The notes: generated from the sequence alone by a model not told the origin. A stretch of 64,000 bases of DNA from CAZFHA01 sp964518595 (GCA_964518595.1 CAZFHA010000014.1:35057-99056); one strand, 5' to 3'. Counted from the first letter of the stretch, positions 9,338 through 19,253 are shown. Made by a program: numbers and translations.

Positions 9338-11093
9338 CTGCTTCCCTCCTGAGTATACTTTGCCGTGGCAAGTGTAGAATGACCTGAGTTACAGCTCCAG
9401 CTTTCAAGATAATACCGTACTTATCCCCATAATGTAGTTTAAGCCGCTGATGAACATTCAGTAGGCCAAAGGACTTACTATCCCTTTGGCATAAAAGCTC
9501 ATCGGGATGGTTTTGTGAAAAACCCACCCCATTATCTTCAACATAGATATACAAATCCCCTTCTTCACTCACTGCAAAAATACGAATATGACCTGGTTTA
9601 CCTAAAGGCTTAATACCGTGGTAAATTGCATTTTCAACTAAAGGTTGAATGGAGAGCTTTAAAATCGCATTATCAAGCCATCTATTGTCTACCTCTATTT
9701 CATATGTGAGTATATCATGGTAACGGATGGTCTGAATTTTTAAGTAGTCCTGAATATTTCTTAATTCCCGCTCTAAACTAATCTCCTCTTGTCCAGAGCT
9801 TAGTGCAACACGATAAAAATCCGCCAAGGCCTTAATAGTCTCTTTAGCCGCCTCTTTTTCGCCTAAATGAGAAAGAACATAAGCAGTATCTAAGGTATTG
9901 TAAAGAAAGTGGGGTTGAATCTGGCTTTGAAGGAGAGCCAGTTCGTGCTTACGCTTTTCTTTCTGCTCCCATCTAACTTTTTCAATCAGCTGATCAATCT
10001 CTTCCATCATAGATGAAAAATTTTGCTGAAGCAGGCTGATTTCATTTTTAGCCTGAGGCAGATGTTCTTCAGAACCATGAGCCTTTCTAATAAGACTGAT
10101 TTTGGTACAAAGCCTTAAGATAGGCCGAGTAAGCAAAGTTGAAAAGGTAAAGGCCAAAAGTAAAGACAGAGCAAAGAGACCCAAAGCAATTAGCAGCATG
10201 AAACTACCTATAACCATCTTATTGGGTAGCAGCTCATCCACAGGAACAGAATAAACCAGTCGAATGTTCAGTTCAGGGAAACTATCCTCTACCTGAATAT
10301 ACTCCCGACCGGCTATTTGTACGGAATTGTCTTTATCTGTAACCGCTGGAAAAGAATTGTCTTTTAAAAACTCAGACCCCTCTGTGGCCATGAGAATTTT
10401 GCCAGAAGAATCCATCAAAGCATAGGCGGAGTGAGGCGTAAATTGAAGTTCATTAAAGCTATACTGCATAGTAGCCTCGTCTAAAAGTACGAATAAGCTA
10501 CCTAAATAATCACCACTATCAATGTCTACGACTTTTTTTGCCAAAAACGGACCGGCAAAACCATCCGCCCCGGTTGCAAAACTTTGGTAGGAGCTCATAG
10601 GCAGCCAAAAGGCCTTACTGCTGCTTTCCTTTACAGTCTTAAGTAAAGCTCGGTTATCTTGTTGAGCAAATTGATTGGCAATAAGTAAGTCTGAACTGAA
10701 TATGCGTCCAAATTGATCGCAAAATAAACTGGCTTTCACATCTGAAAAGGCCGCTGCACCATAGTTCAGCTGCCTTTCTACTAAGTTTTTCTGACGAATA
10801 TCTAAGGGTTCTCCGGCCACCTTTAAAAAATCAAGACCATTGAGACCAATTAACATCATATTGGCAGAGCTCTCGGCATTTCTAAGACTATTAGCCAGGC
10901 TATTTTTTACCACCCCTAAGTTATTGCCGGCCGCTAAAGAGGTATAGTTAAGCACCAGATACCGGCTAAGCCAGTTATTTCCCCATAACATAGAAGCTAG
11001 GACAAGTAAAACTAAAAGCACATACCCACTAAGGATCTGCCAGCGAATATTTATCTGTCCAAAACCAGAAATGGCTCGAGAAACTATCTTCAC
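9330..11093 (-). CDS. Sensor histidine kinase, YesM-like (LytS/HPK7 type)
   Basis: A 587-residue membrane kinase. One membrane helix near residues 20-40, an extracellular sensor domain of about 250 residues, a second helix near 295-320, a HAMP-like linker, and the His_kinase segment with LQSQIQPHFLYNTLD (phospho-acceptor His). The ATP-binding part has LVENAIYHGI and DNGVGF. The architecture is that of YesM sensors of extracellular sugars or their binding proteins. The start codon is GTG at 11091-11093 with no good ribosome site, so the true start is less certain. Partner of the regulator that follows. Confidence 0.92.
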   Translation of the reverse strand: MKIVSRAISGFGQINIRWQILSGYVLLVLLVLASMLWGNNWLSRYLVLNYTSLAAGNNLGVVKNSLANSLRNAESSANMMLIGLNGLDFLKVAGEPLDIRQKNLVERQLNYGAAAFSDVKASLFCDQFGRIFSSDLLIANQFAQQDNRALLKTVKESSSKAFWLPMSSYQSFATGADGFAGPFLAKKVVDIDSGDYLGSLFVLLDEATMQYSFNELQFTPHSAYALMDSSGKILMATEGSEFLKDNSFPAVTDKDNSVQIAGREYIQVEDSFPELNIRLVYSVPVDELLPNKMVIGSFMLLIALGLFALSLLLAFTFSTLLTRPILRLCTKISLIRKAHGSEEHLPQAKNEISLLQQNFSSMMEEIDQLIEKVRWEQKEKRKHELALLQSQIQPHFLYNTLDTAYVLSHLGEKEAAKETIKALADFYRVALSSGQEEISLERELRNIQDYLKIQTIRYHDILTYEIEVDNRWLDNAILKLSIQPLVENAIYHGIKPLGKPGHIRIFAVSEEGDLYIYVEDNGVGFSQNHPDELLCQRDSKSFGLLNVHQRLKLHYGDKYGIILKAGAVTQVILHLPRQSILRREADA

Positions 11094-11173
11094 AACATGT
11101 CTTCGCTTTCATTTGGAATATAATCACCTGCATTATACTCTCTTTCAGACAAAAAATGAAAGCCGATTTCCAG

Positions 11174-12682
11174 TTATTTTCGCACTTTGTAGGGAGATCC
11201 CATGCCTAAACCTTTGCCCGGTTTAAGAGGTAGCTCTAAGACAAAAGTAGCACCGCCTCCGGGGGTATCAAGAATTGAAAGGTCGCCTTGGTGGGTTAAT
11301 GCCAGTTCCTTAGCCACCGCCAGCCCCAGACCAAAATGATCCCGCTGATTGCGACTTTTATCTGAACGGTAAAAACGTTCAAAAATTCTGCGTTTTTCTT
11401 CGTCATTTACCCCTTCACCGTGGTCAATTACTGAAATAGTCACTTTATTGCGCTTAACCGCTGCCTTCAGGACTACTTCACTCTGGGCCGGAGCGTAGCG
11501 CAAGGCATTATCCAGCAAGACTGCCAAAATCTGCATAATTCGATCTTCATCCCCTTTAATAGTGGGCAGGCTGGTGTCAGGAAGTTCTAGTTTCAGATGC
11601 AAATTATTCTTACTCATCAGACTGTAATAACGTTCGACAGATTCAATTAAGACAGTATCCAAATCAATATCTTCCAAACGCAGCTGCCAACTGGCCACAT
11701 CGCCTCCGGCCAGAATCAATAGATCATTTACCAACCGACCCATTCGCTCTGATTCTGCCTGAGCCGCTTTATAGAAACGTTCAGCTTTAGCCTGATCTGC
11801 TCCTCCCAAAGCCGCTGCCAGACTGCTGTTAATCGCCGCCAAAGGACTTCTGAGTTCGTGACTGGCAGCAGCAATAAACTCTTTCTGCGATTCAAGATTT
11901 TTCTCCGTGGAACGTAGTACAATCCGAGCTAGAAACCAGTTAATAACCAACAAGACCAGGATTCCAGCCAACCATATTCCGCCATAGGTAAAATATAACA
12001 TCAGCATTTGCTGATTCGCCCTTTGGGTATCTTGAAGAATAGCGATATTCATGATCGGCTCATTCTCAGAAATAAAGCCTTGGAGCATTACACTTTGAAA
12101 TGTTCCACCATAATACTCTCCAATTTGACCAACATAGATCACGGCAGAATAGCCGCCAACAGGAACGTCAATCGCATATTCTGAGCTCACGGCTTCCTCC
12201 CCTGATTCCACTGCCTGTGCCGAAATAATGGCGGAAGAAGTCGTGATCGGGGAAGCAATTGCTATATTAGAAGAATTGATAACCCCTAATCGATCCATAA
12301 AAAAAGCGGTTACCCCTTGTGTTGTGATGTCTTCCTGATTGGTTGTTCCACTAGCCACTTCTTGCTCTAAATATTTCCATAAAAGTTGTCTGTCTAATTC
12401 CGTTCTCCACCCCGGAGGAAAATCAACCAGACTACCATCTTGTTCCAATATAACGATAGCCTGATTATCTTTTTCGAAAGTAGTAAACCAGTCCTCGTCA
12501 AACTCCTTCTGTACCGACAAACGAAATAGAACTTGGTCAACAGTATTGCTAAAACTCAGGCTCTGGCTCTCTTTCTCCTGACCTACGGCCATATAGAGAG
12601 CAAAGGCCATGGCACCGGTTAGAGAAAGAGCCGTGAGCAAAGTAAAAATCAGAGTTAAGCGTCTACGGAGCTTATTTAACAT
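11174..12682 (-). CDS. Sensor histidine kinase (HisKA/EnvZ type)
   Basis: A 502-residue kinase with a membrane helix at about 13-33, a ~200-residue extracytoplasmic sensor region, a second helix near 230-250, a HisKA domain with AASHELRSPLAAI (phospho-acceptor His) and a HATPase_c domain with NALRYAP, DHGEGV and FGLGLAV. It overlaps the upstream response-regulator gene by seven bases. Because the pair is divergent from the propeller/solute-binding operon and the shared intergenic region holds a strong regulator-type repeat, that operon is the probable target. The signal is unknown. Confidence 0.93.
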   Translation of the reverse strand: MLNKLRRRLTLIFTLLTALSLTGAMAFALYMAVGQEKESQSLSFSNTVDQVLFRLSVQKEFDEDWFTTFEKDNQAIVILEQDGSLVDFPPGWRTELDRQLLWKYLEQEVASGTTNQEDITTQGVTAFFMDRLGVINSSNIAIASPITTSSAIISAQAVESGEEAVSSEYAIDVPVGGYSAVIYVGQIGEYYGGTFQSVMLQGFISENEPIMNIAILQDTQRANQQMLMLYFTYGGIWLAGILVLLVINWFLARIVLRSTEKNLESQKEFIAAASHELRSPLAAINSSLAAALGGADQAKAERFYKAAQAESERMGRLVNDLLILAGGDVASWQLRLEDIDLDTVLIESVERYYSLMSKNNLHLKLELPDTSLPTIKGDEDRIMQILAVLLDNALRYAPAQSEVVLKAAVKRNKVTISVIDHGEGVNDEEKRRIFERFYRSDKSRNQRDHFGLGLAVAKELALTHQGDLSILDTPGGGATFVLELPLKPGKGLGMGSPYKVRK

Positions 12683-13356
12683 GATTGCTCCTCCAACCGA
12701 TAGCCTACCCCACGAACAGTAACTAGCTTCATACGGTCGCTTACCGAGTCCAAACGACGGCGGATAAAATGGGCGTAGCTGTCTAAAATAGAATCATCCA
12801 CATCTGCATCCGGCCCCCAAATTCTGCCAAAAAGCAGACTCCGGCTTAAGGCCTGTCCCCCGTTCTCCATAAGAAAACCTAAAAACTCTCCTTCTTTTTT
12901 GGACAGGGTACAGCGTGCCTTATCACCTTCTAGGGTTAAGGCATCTTTATCTAAAACTAAAGTTCCAAAAGTAATTTCTTGACGTTTGCGAATGGAACCG
13001 GGGCGCCTGGCCAAGGCTCGCACTCGAGCTAAAAGCTCACGCACATCAAAGGGCTTTACCAGATAGTCATCGGCACCGGCATCTAGACCATCCACCCGAT
13101 CCCCAATCCGATCTAAGGCAGTCATGAGAATAACCGGAGTATGAATGCCCTTAAGCCGAGCTTGTCGCAGTACTGACAGCCCATCCAGTTCCGGGAGCAT
13201 TCGATCTAAGATCACCAGATCATAAGCACTCTCAACCATATAATAGAGTCCCAACTCTCCGTCTGGGGAGTGGTCGACTTCATAGCCTGCTTGGCGGAGT
13301 TGTTCTACAGTAGCTTCTGCTAAAGCCATATTGTCTTCTATTAGTAAAATTCTCAC
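12676..13356 (-). CDS. OmpR/PhoB-family response regulator
   Basis: A 226-residue transcription factor. The receiver domain has the acidic pair in LIEDNMALAE, phospho-acceptor Asp in LVILDRMLPELDG and Lys in YLVKPFDVREL. The C-terminal winged helix ends with LVTVRGVGYRLEE. The start is GTG at 13356, six bases after GGAGAG. It is the first gene of its operon and overlaps the kinase gene. Members of this family bind direct repeats with an 11-bp period; such repeats lie just upstream of this gene, which implies autoregulation. Confidence 0.94.
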   Translation of the reverse strand: MRILLIEDNMALAEATVEQLRQAGYEVDHSPDGELGLYYMVESAYDLVILDRMLPELDGLSVLRQARLKGIHTPVILMTALDRIGDRVDGLDAGADDYLVKPFDVRELLARVRALARRPGSIRKRQEITFGTLVLDKDALTLEGDKARCTLSKKEGEFLGFLMENGGQALSRSLLFGRIWGPDADVDDSILDSYAHFIRRRLDSVSDRMKLVTVRGVGYRLEEQSC

Positions 13357-13443
13357 AAAGCTCTCCTACTTATATGCTTACATTGTCTGCCTTTTTATTG
13401 TTGGTAGAGACTGATTACCCAGTAAATTTACTTTCACCGTTCT

Positions 13444-13472
13444 ATTATACCGACTTTAAAACAATAAACCTT
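13444..13472 (-). promoter_or_regulatory. Promoter of the OmpR-type two-component operon
   Basis: A perfect -10 hexamer TATAAT (minus strand, 13444-13449) sits 17 bases from position 13467-13472, where the -35 is AAGGTT, a poor match. That -35 position is the outermost half-site of the repeat array at 13467-13517, the arrangement expected for an activator-dependent, autoregulated promoter. Confidence 0.6.
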
Positions 13473-13517
13473 AAAAAAACCTTAAAAAATTCTTGAAGGT
13501 TTCTTTAAGGTTCTTTC
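13467..13517. promoter_or_regulatory. Palindromic array of 11-bp direct repeats, probable response-regulator operator
   Basis: Left side: CCTTAAAAAAA repeats with an 11-base period (13469-13479, 13480-13490). Right side: AAGGTTTCTTT and AAGGTTCTTTC, again 11 bases apart (13496-13506, 13507-13517). The two sides form a 17-base inverted repeat, AACCTTAAAAAAACCTT at 13467-13483 against 13496-13512, with one mismatch and a 12-base centre. An 11-bp direct-repeat period is the known binding mode of OmpR/PhoB dimers. It sits between the divergent regulator gene and the propeller operon. Confidence 0.75.
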
Positions 13518-13526
13518 AGCTACACT
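13498..13526 (+). promoter_or_regulatory. Probable activator-dependent promoter of the propeller/transport operon
   Basis: A -10-like TACACT at 13521-13526 lies just downstream of the right pair of 11-bp repeats, which overlap the place where a -35 would be (13498-13503, no consensus). The start codon follows about 65 bases later. The hexamer alone is weak; its position relative to the operator is the main argument. Confidence 0.45.
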
Positions 13527-13591
13527 CAAAAACAAAAGCCGGACACACAGCAAGACGAAACACAATACCGGCACGAAAGGAGTATGACAGA

Positions 13592-15946
13592 ATGAAAAAA
13601 CTTAAAGGAGGGCTTTGTCTATTGTTATCCGGACTGATTTTCAGCCTTGCGGCCTGTGCTCCCGCCGCATCCGGAAGTGAAAGTCAAAGCGGAGGTAGCG
13701 AAGCAACTACCCAAGGTCGTTATGTCGAAACAAATATTACCCCTGATAGCAGCCAAAATACGCCCTATATGTACCAAGGTGAAAATAATACCTTAGGAGC
13801 CTATAGTGAAGACTTTAGTAAACATTACGAAAGTTCTGATGGTGGCAAAACCTGGAAAACTACAGAAGGTCCCGGGGTTAAAAATCCTGAACTCAGTCAA
13901 CTATCCCCCTCAGGAAATTATAGCATCTCACCGCAAGGTGATATTTTTACCGAAACCTACAGTATAGATCCTACCACCGGCCAGTCCGGTGACGGGAAAG
14001 TATATAAATACAGCCGTGACGGTAAAAAAGAGACCTTTTCTGTTCCAGAATTAGATGAAGCTAAAGAAAAAGGTGATGTTGTCTCTCTGGCTCAGTTGAA
14101 AGCACTGCCCCAAAACCGCCTACTTCTGAGTTGGTTCACCTTAAAGGATCAGGTAACACCGGAAAGTTCAACTTCAGACCCCAGCGACAGTCAACCGGCA
14201 GCCAGCGAAGCCTCTGCCAGTTCTGAAGACAAAGAGCAGTCCTTTGCTCCCTCTATAACCGGGTCAGGATCTGCCCTTTATGACACCTTAGGCTTCAAAT
14301 CCGTAGCTGATCTGAAAGAAGATAATTTTTTCCTTTCCACTGCCGATGCCAATAATTTCTATTTCCTTTCTATGGACAACAAACTCAAAGGTTTCAAGCT
14401 TTCCGATGGAAGCAGCCTGTCTTTAGATAAAGAGTTAAAAATTCCTATGGATGAGTCTTTCGGATTTTCTCAAATTTTTACAGACGGTGAAGAAAATTTT
14501 TATCTTATCACAGCTAAAGGTATCTTCAAGTTAGGTGCTGAGGAACCAGAAAAAATTATGGACGGCATTGAATATGCCTTCGGTAATAGTAATAGCGTGG
14601 TTTCTCAAATTTTAGTCAGCGGAAAAAGCTTTATTCTTGCCTTAAAAGAAGGCGATACCACGGGATTTTACCGCTATGACTGGGATGAAAACGCCAAGAT
14701 TAGCCCAGAAAACACCCTAACGATTTGGAGCTTAAGAGATTCTGATTTTCTTCGTTCCGTGATTGCCCTCTATAAAAAGACCAATCCAGACGTGTATGTT
14801 AAGTTAGAGGTCGCTTTAGCAGAAGATAGTGCTCAGACTGTAGATGACGCAATACGCAGCTTAAACACTCGTCTCTTGGCCGGTAGCGGACCGGATATCC
14901 TCTTACTGGACAATACCCCGATTGAATCCTATATCTCCCAGGGTCTGCTAGAAAACATTGAATCCCTCATTGATGTAAAGGATATTTATTCTAACCTCAT
15001 CGATGCGTACAAAACCGATAAAGGCATCTTTGCCCTCCCCGGTCGCTTTAAGCTCCCATTACTATCAGGCGCTCAAAGTTCAGTGGAAAATATCAAGACT
15101 ATTGAAGATTTCATTAAAGCCGTTGAAGCCGGTTCAAATGCCTCTCCTGCCATGGGATCAACTGATCTTGAGCCAACCCAAGAATCTGGGAATAAAGATA
15201 ATCTCCCTTTTACATCCTTCAGTGACTTTAACGAATGGTTTGATCTATTGTTCGCTACCAGTGCCTCTGGAATTTTCCAGAATCAGCAAATTGACAAAGC
15301 CCAGTTAGAGGCCTTCCTCGCAGGACTGAAAAAAGTATCTGATCATTATAAGCTAACCGAAAAATCAGCCGAAGGCGGTATGGGTGTAGTTTTCGGTAGT
15401 GGTGCCGGTGATGCCACAGCCTTAAGCGGTTCTGCCAGTGGACTGCTCATGGAGCAGAGCCAAAGTGCCGCCTACTTAGCCGAAAATCTCTTAACATTGC
15501 GCTTTTTGGCAGCCGGTAAGGGTATGACGAATCAAGTCTTTAACGGTTACACTCCCGGAAGCTTTAAGCCTACCAATATCTTGGCTATGAGCGCTTCTTC
15601 TAAAGTAAAATCCCATGCCGAAAACTTTATTAAAGCAGCTTTCTCCCCAGAAGCTCAAGGCGTTAGAGTCTCCGGTGGCTTACCTGTTAGCCAAAAGGGT
15701 ATGGAAAAACAAATTGAAGCAGTAAAACAGCTAGACTTAGGTCAAAGTGTTGGTGAATCGAGTGACTTGTCAGTGGATTTCAATAAGCTCTTAGCCAATC
15801 TTACAACCCCCTTCTCAACAGACGAAACCTTAACAAATACAGTAAAAACAACGGCAGAAAAATATTGTCGTGGTGAAATGAGCCTAGAAGAGGCGGTGAA
15901 GAAAATTGAGCAAGATTCCAAGAACTACTTGGCGGAACGCCGCTAA
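13592..15946 (+). CDS. Lipoprotein with N-terminal Asp-box/propeller-like region fused to a sugar ABC solute-binding domain
   Basis: A 784-residue lipoprotein; the signal peptide ends in SLAAC (lipobox). The first ~370 residues are beta-rich and repeat-like. They include an Asp-box (SSDGGKTW, the S-x-D-x-G-x-T-W pattern of BNR repeats) near residue 80 and further strand-rich blocks (FYFLSMDNKLKGFKL, FYLITAKGIFKLG). From about residue 390 (TLTIWSLRDSD) to the end is a CUT1-type binding domain, with GPDILLLDN and FIKAAFSPEAQG. Usual binding proteins have 400-550 residues, so this is an enlarged form. The ATG at 13592 follows AAAGGAG; an upstream in-frame start would put 33 residues before the signal peptide. 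First gene of a five-gene operon. Confidence 0.85.
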   Translation: MKKLKGGLCLLLSGLIFSLAACAPAASGSESQSGGSEATTQGRYVETNITPDSSQNTPYMYQGENNTLGAYSEDFSKHYESSDGGKTWKTTEGPGVKNPELSQLSPSGNYSISPQGDIFTETYSIDPTTGQSGDGKVYKYSRDGKKETFSVPELDEAKEKGDVVSLAQLKALPQNRLLLSWFTLKDQVTPESSTSDPSDSQPAASEASASSEDKEQSFAPSITGSGSALYDTLGFKSVADLKEDNFFLSTADANNFYFLSMDNKLKGFKLSDGSSLSLDKELKIPMDESFGFSQIFTDGEENFYLITAKGIFKLGAEEPEKIMDGIEYAFGNSNSVVSQILVSGKSFILALKEGDTTGFYRYDWDENAKISPENTLTIWSLRDSDFLRSVIALYKKTNPDVYVKLEVALAEDSAQTVDDAIRSLNTRLLAGSGPDILLLDNTPIESYISQGLLENIESLIDVKDIYSNLIDAYKTDKGIFALPGRFKLPLLSGAQSSVENIKTIEDFIKAVEAGSNASPAMGSTDLEPTQESGNKDNLPFTSFSDFNEWFDLLFATSASGIFQNQQIDKAQLEAFLAGLKKVSDHYKLTEKSAEGGMGVVFGSGAGDATALSGSASGLLMEQSQSAAYLAENLLTLRFLAAGKGMTNQVFNGYTPGSFKPTNILAMSASSKVKSHAENFIKAAFSPEAQGVRVSGGLPVSQKGMEKQIEAVKQLDLGQSVGESSDLSVDFNKLLANLTTPFSTDETLTNTVKTTAEKYCRGEMSLEEAVKKIEQDSKNYLAERR

Positions 15947-16817
15947 ATCCATTGCCCTCCGTGGGAAACGGAGCTGGCGCAGTGAAGGTGCGGGAGCAGT
16001 AATTTTTCTGCTCCCCAGCTTCCTGGGGCTATGTATCTTCTTCTTGATCCCTTTTATCGATACGGTAAGACGCAGCTTAATGAATGCTACAGGCACTGAA
16101 TTTGTAGGCCTAAATGGCTATAAATCCGTAATTGAGAATTCAGCTTTTCAATTGGCCGCCCAAAACACCGCCCGGTTCATCGCTGTCTGCGTACCTTTAC
16201 TTTTAGTGTTAAGTCTACTCCTGGCATTAATGATGCGTTTTCTACGCCCCGGAGGCAAACTTTTTAAAACTCTATATCTTTTGCCTCTAGCTCTTCCCGT
16301 TGCCGGTATGGTGCTACTCTGGAATGTTCTCTTTGCCCCTAATGGTCTACTGAATAACTTTCTACAGAGTATCGGAGCTGAAAGTGTTGATTTTTTAGGA
16401 ATGACAGGGATTTTTTGGCTACTGATTGGCACCTATCTATGGAAAAACATCGGCTATAACATGCTCCTTTGGCTATCTGGTTTAGATGGCATTTCCGAAA
16501 GTTTATATGAAGCTGTTAAAGTCGATGGCGGTGGCAGTCTTAAAGCGTTTCGCTATGTAACTTTACCCGGGCTTATGCCCACCTTGGGTCTGGTTTTTAT
16601 TCTGTCACTACTCAATAGTCTTAAAGTATTTCGGGAAGCCCTATTGGTGGCAGGCAGTTATCCACCGGATAGTATCTATATGCTCCAACATTTATTTAAT
16701 AATTGGTTTGCCAATCTGGATATTGTTCGTCTATGTGCCGCCTCGGTTATGCTCTGCTTGGCACTCTTAGGCATCATTCTCTTGGTTGGCCGCGTAGTAG
16801 GGAGAACAAATGAATGA
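15906..16817 (+). CDS. Sugar ABC transporter permease, MalF-type
   Basis: A 303-residue permease with about six helices (AVIFLLPSFLGLCIFFLIPF is the first) and the EAA loop YEAVKVDGGGSLKAFRYVTL. The frame opens with TTG at 15906, 41 bases inside the end of the binding-protein gene, which implies translational coupling. It pairs with the next gene. The substrate is not inferable from sequence. Confidence 0.88.
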   Translation: MSKIPRTTWRNAAKSIALRGKRSWRSEGAGAVIFLLPSFLGLCIFFLIPFIDTVRRSLMNATGTEFVGLNGYKSVIENSAFQLAAQNTARFIAVCVPLLLVLSLLLALMMRFLRPGGKLFKTLYLLPLALPVAGMVLLWNVLFAPNGLLNNFLQSIGAESVDFLGMTGIFWLLIGTYLWKNIGYNMLLWLSGLDGISESLYEAVKVDGGGSLKAFRYVTLPGLMPTLGLVFILSLLNSLKVFREALLVAGSYPPDSIYMLQHLFNNWFANLDIVRLCAASVMLCLALLGIILLVGRVVGRTNE

Positions 16818-17680
16818 CAGCAAAGAAAAGACTTCCCCTATCTAAAATTCCTATATACCTAGTTCTTCTGGTTGGGGTAATCCCAATTATCTGGATACTA
16901 TGGTTTATTCTCACCGGAGCCTTAAGACCACTAGATGAACTTCAGGCTACTTTAGGTCCGGTACTGAACGAAAGTAGTGATTATTATGCCAGCTGGCCTC
17001 TACTCCCCAGTTGGCCCACCCTCCAGCCCATGGCTGAGTTGCTTTTGGACACACCACAATTTTTCCATATGTTTTGGAATAGCTTTAGTATCACCTTTCC
17101 CTCGGTAATTGGCCAAGTCCTCATCGGGGCACCAGCCGCTTGGGCACTATCCCGCTTCCGCTTCCGAGGAAGACATGTACTGTTTACCTTATATATCGTT
17201 CTTATGCTCATGCCCTTTCAGGTAACTATGGTTCCCAACTATCTGATTGCCGATAATTTATCTCTATTAGACACCTTATGGGCAGTTATCTTTCCCTTTG
17301 CCTTTTCGGCCTTTCCAGTTTTTATTATGGCAAAAAGCTTCGACGCCATTCCCCGTGCTCTTTTAGAAGCTGCTTCCATTGACGGTGCAGGTCGTCTAAG
17401 TACCTTTATTAGAATTGGACTTCCACTGGGACTGCCCGGTATCTTATCTGCAGCAGTTCTAGGTTTTATTGAAGGATGGAGTGCCGTTGAGCAGCCTCTA
17501 GCCTTCTTAAAAGATAAATCGCTCTGGCCATTATCCCTGTTTATGCAGACCATAGTGGCAGAAAAACTCGGCATGGCTATGGCTGCCTCGCTAATTATTG
17601 TGACCCCCGCCCTACTAATTTTTCTTTTCGGACAAAAATATCTAGAACTTGGCATCCAAGCCACGGGAATAAAGGAGTGA
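16814..17680 (+). CDS. Sugar ABC transporter permease, MalG-type
   Basis: A 288-residue permease overlapping the previous gene by four bases (ATGA). The EAA motif is LEAASIDGAGRLSTFIRIGLP, and the C-terminus YLELGIQATGIKE is MalG-like. With its partner it would form the channel for the ligand captured by the propeller lipoprotein. No ATPase is encoded in the operon. Confidence 0.9.
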   Translation: MTAKKRLPLSKIPIYLVLLVGVIPIIWILWFILTGALRPLDELQATLGPVLNESSDYYASWPLLPSWPTLQPMAELLLDTPQFFHMFWNSFSITFPSVIGQVLIGAPAAWALSRFRFRGRHVLFTLYIVLMLMPFQVTMVPNYLIADNLSLLDTLWAVIFPFAFSAFPVFIMAKSFDAIPRALLEAASIDGAGRLSTFIRIGLPLGLPGILSAAVLGFIEGWSAVEQPLAFLKDKSLWPLSLFMQTIVAEKLGMAMAASLIIVTPALLIFLFGQKYLELGIQATGIKE

Positions 17681-17681
17681 A

Positions 17682-19253
17682 ATGATGAGACAAGAAAATC
17701 GGGAAAACCTTCCTACCCAGACAGATACAGCCCTTTCCTCCTCAAGCCGTCAAGCAGTGGTAGAACCTACCCATACCAAGACGCTGGGAAAATGGCATCC
17801 TTTTGCTAAGCTACAGCACTTCCGGTTACAAGACCCGCAGCAGCGTAGAATCGCCGGGTGGTTTATTCGCTTTATTGCTGCCATGGTTATTCTGACTTTG
17901 GTTGCCAGAGGCGCAGCAGCAGCCACTTTACCTATGGTGAATACCATCTCCCCTCAAAAAGGCGAAATCACGCAAGAGGTCAGCGGAAATGGCACAGTCA
18001 AAACCAGAGAAGCTCTCCCCATTACTGTCCCGGAGGGTTTACCAATAGAATCAATTTTGGTTACACCCGGACAAAAAGTCGATGTCGGCACGCCGCTGGT
18101 ACGTTTCTCACCGGAAAAGGTCGAAGAAAAACTAGCCCGAGAAAGAGCCGAACTGGATCGTCTCAATCAAGAAGTTGGTGTCTTGGAGCGAGGCGAAAGC
18201 CACGACAATTCGGCCTTAGTAGAAGCCCAAGCCGCTCTGGAGAATGCCCGGCAAACGGCAGCTCAGACACGCCAAAACCTGCAGCGCAACATTGATACAG
18301 CTAGCCAGGAGTTAACCGACAGCCAAAATAAGCAAAACTCGGCCCAAGGGGCTCTGGACGCATTAGCCCCTGACGCCCCAGCCGAAGAACGACAGGCACT
18401 AGAGGAAGCTCTCACCTTGGCCAAGGAACAAGTAAAGTTGGCTGAAGATAAGCTCTCCAGCGCCCAATACGAATACCAAACAGGAACAGCCTCTGCCGAC
18501 AGAGAAGTAGAAAGCGCTTCACGCCGACTCACAGCCGCTCAAACCAGTGATAATAAAGCGCAACAGCAGCAGAGTGATACCAATGCAGCCAACCGTATCA
18601 AAGCCGAAAGTCTGCGTCTCGATATCGAAACCCAAAACAAAAAAATTCAAGCTTTAGAAACCATTAAAAGTCAGGATTTCCACTTAACCGCCACTGTAGC
18701 CGGTCAAGTAACTGAAACCAATCCTATTCCAACGCAAGATCAGCCGGCAGTAAAAATATCCACAGCCAGCGGCGGTTTTCAAGCAGAAGCCCTGCTTAAC
18801 AAAAAGGATGCCCAGAAAGTGGAAGTAGGACAAAAAGCTGACATTTCCGACGGACAGCAGTACTTTGCCAATACCTCTACTGGGGTAGTAGAATCCCTCT
18901 CAGATCCTGACAGCGAAGGAAATGTTAAAGCGATACTTCGATTGGAAGGCGATAATTGGAAAGAAAATCAATCCGTTCAAATTAGTATCGTTCAGAGCAA
19001 ACAAGAATATGGCCAAACAATTCCTTTAACCGCCCTTCGGGAAGATAAATCCAGTTATTACGTATTAGTAGTAGAAACCCAAACCGGTGTAATGGGCGTC
19101 GAAAACATTGCCCGTTCCATTCCGGTAGAAGTTAAAGCCAGTGATAGTAAAAATGCCGCTATTGAAGGAACACTGGCGCCGGATGCCAAAATTATCAGTG
19201 ACAGCAATAAGCCGGTCAGCGATGGAGACCGGGTAAGGATGGCCAGCCAATGA
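17682..19253 (+). CDS. HlyD/RND-type membrane fusion (periplasmic adaptor) protein
   Basis: A 523-residue adaptor. A membrane helix lies near residues 57-77, then a lipoyl-like half (ITVPEGLPIESILVTPGQKV), a long Ala/Gln/Glu-rich coiled coil from about 140 to 325 with an insert rich in Pro and Ala, the second lipoyl half, and a beta-barrel region. Such adaptors usually work with MacB-like ABC exporters or RND pumps. AAGGAG precedes the start, and the stop overlaps the next gene by four bases. Its place behind sugar-import permeases is unusual. Confidence 0.87.
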   Translation: MMRQENRENLPTQTDTALSSSSRQAVVEPTHTKTLGKWHPFAKLQHFRLQDPQQRRIAGWFIRFIAAMVILTLVARGAAAATLPMVNTISPQKGEITQEVSGNGTVKTREALPITVPEGLPIESILVTPGQKVDVGTPLVRFSPEKVEEKLARERAELDRLNQEVGVLERGESHDNSALVEAQAALENARQTAAQTRQNLQRNIDTASQELTDSQNKQNSAQGALDALAPDAPAEERQALEEALTLAKEQVKLAEDKLSSAQYEYQTGTASADREVESASRRLTAAQTSDNKAQQQQSDTNAANRIKAESLRLDIETQNKKIQALETIKSQDFHLTATVAGQVTETNPIPTQDQPAVKISTASGGFQAEALLNKKDAQKVEVGQKADISDGQQYFANTSTGVVESLSDPDSEGNVKAILRLEGDNWKENQSVQISIVQSKQEYGQTIPLTALREDKSSYYVLVVETQTGVMGVENIARSIPVEVKASDSKNAAIEGTLAPDAKIISDSNKPVSDGDRVRMASQ

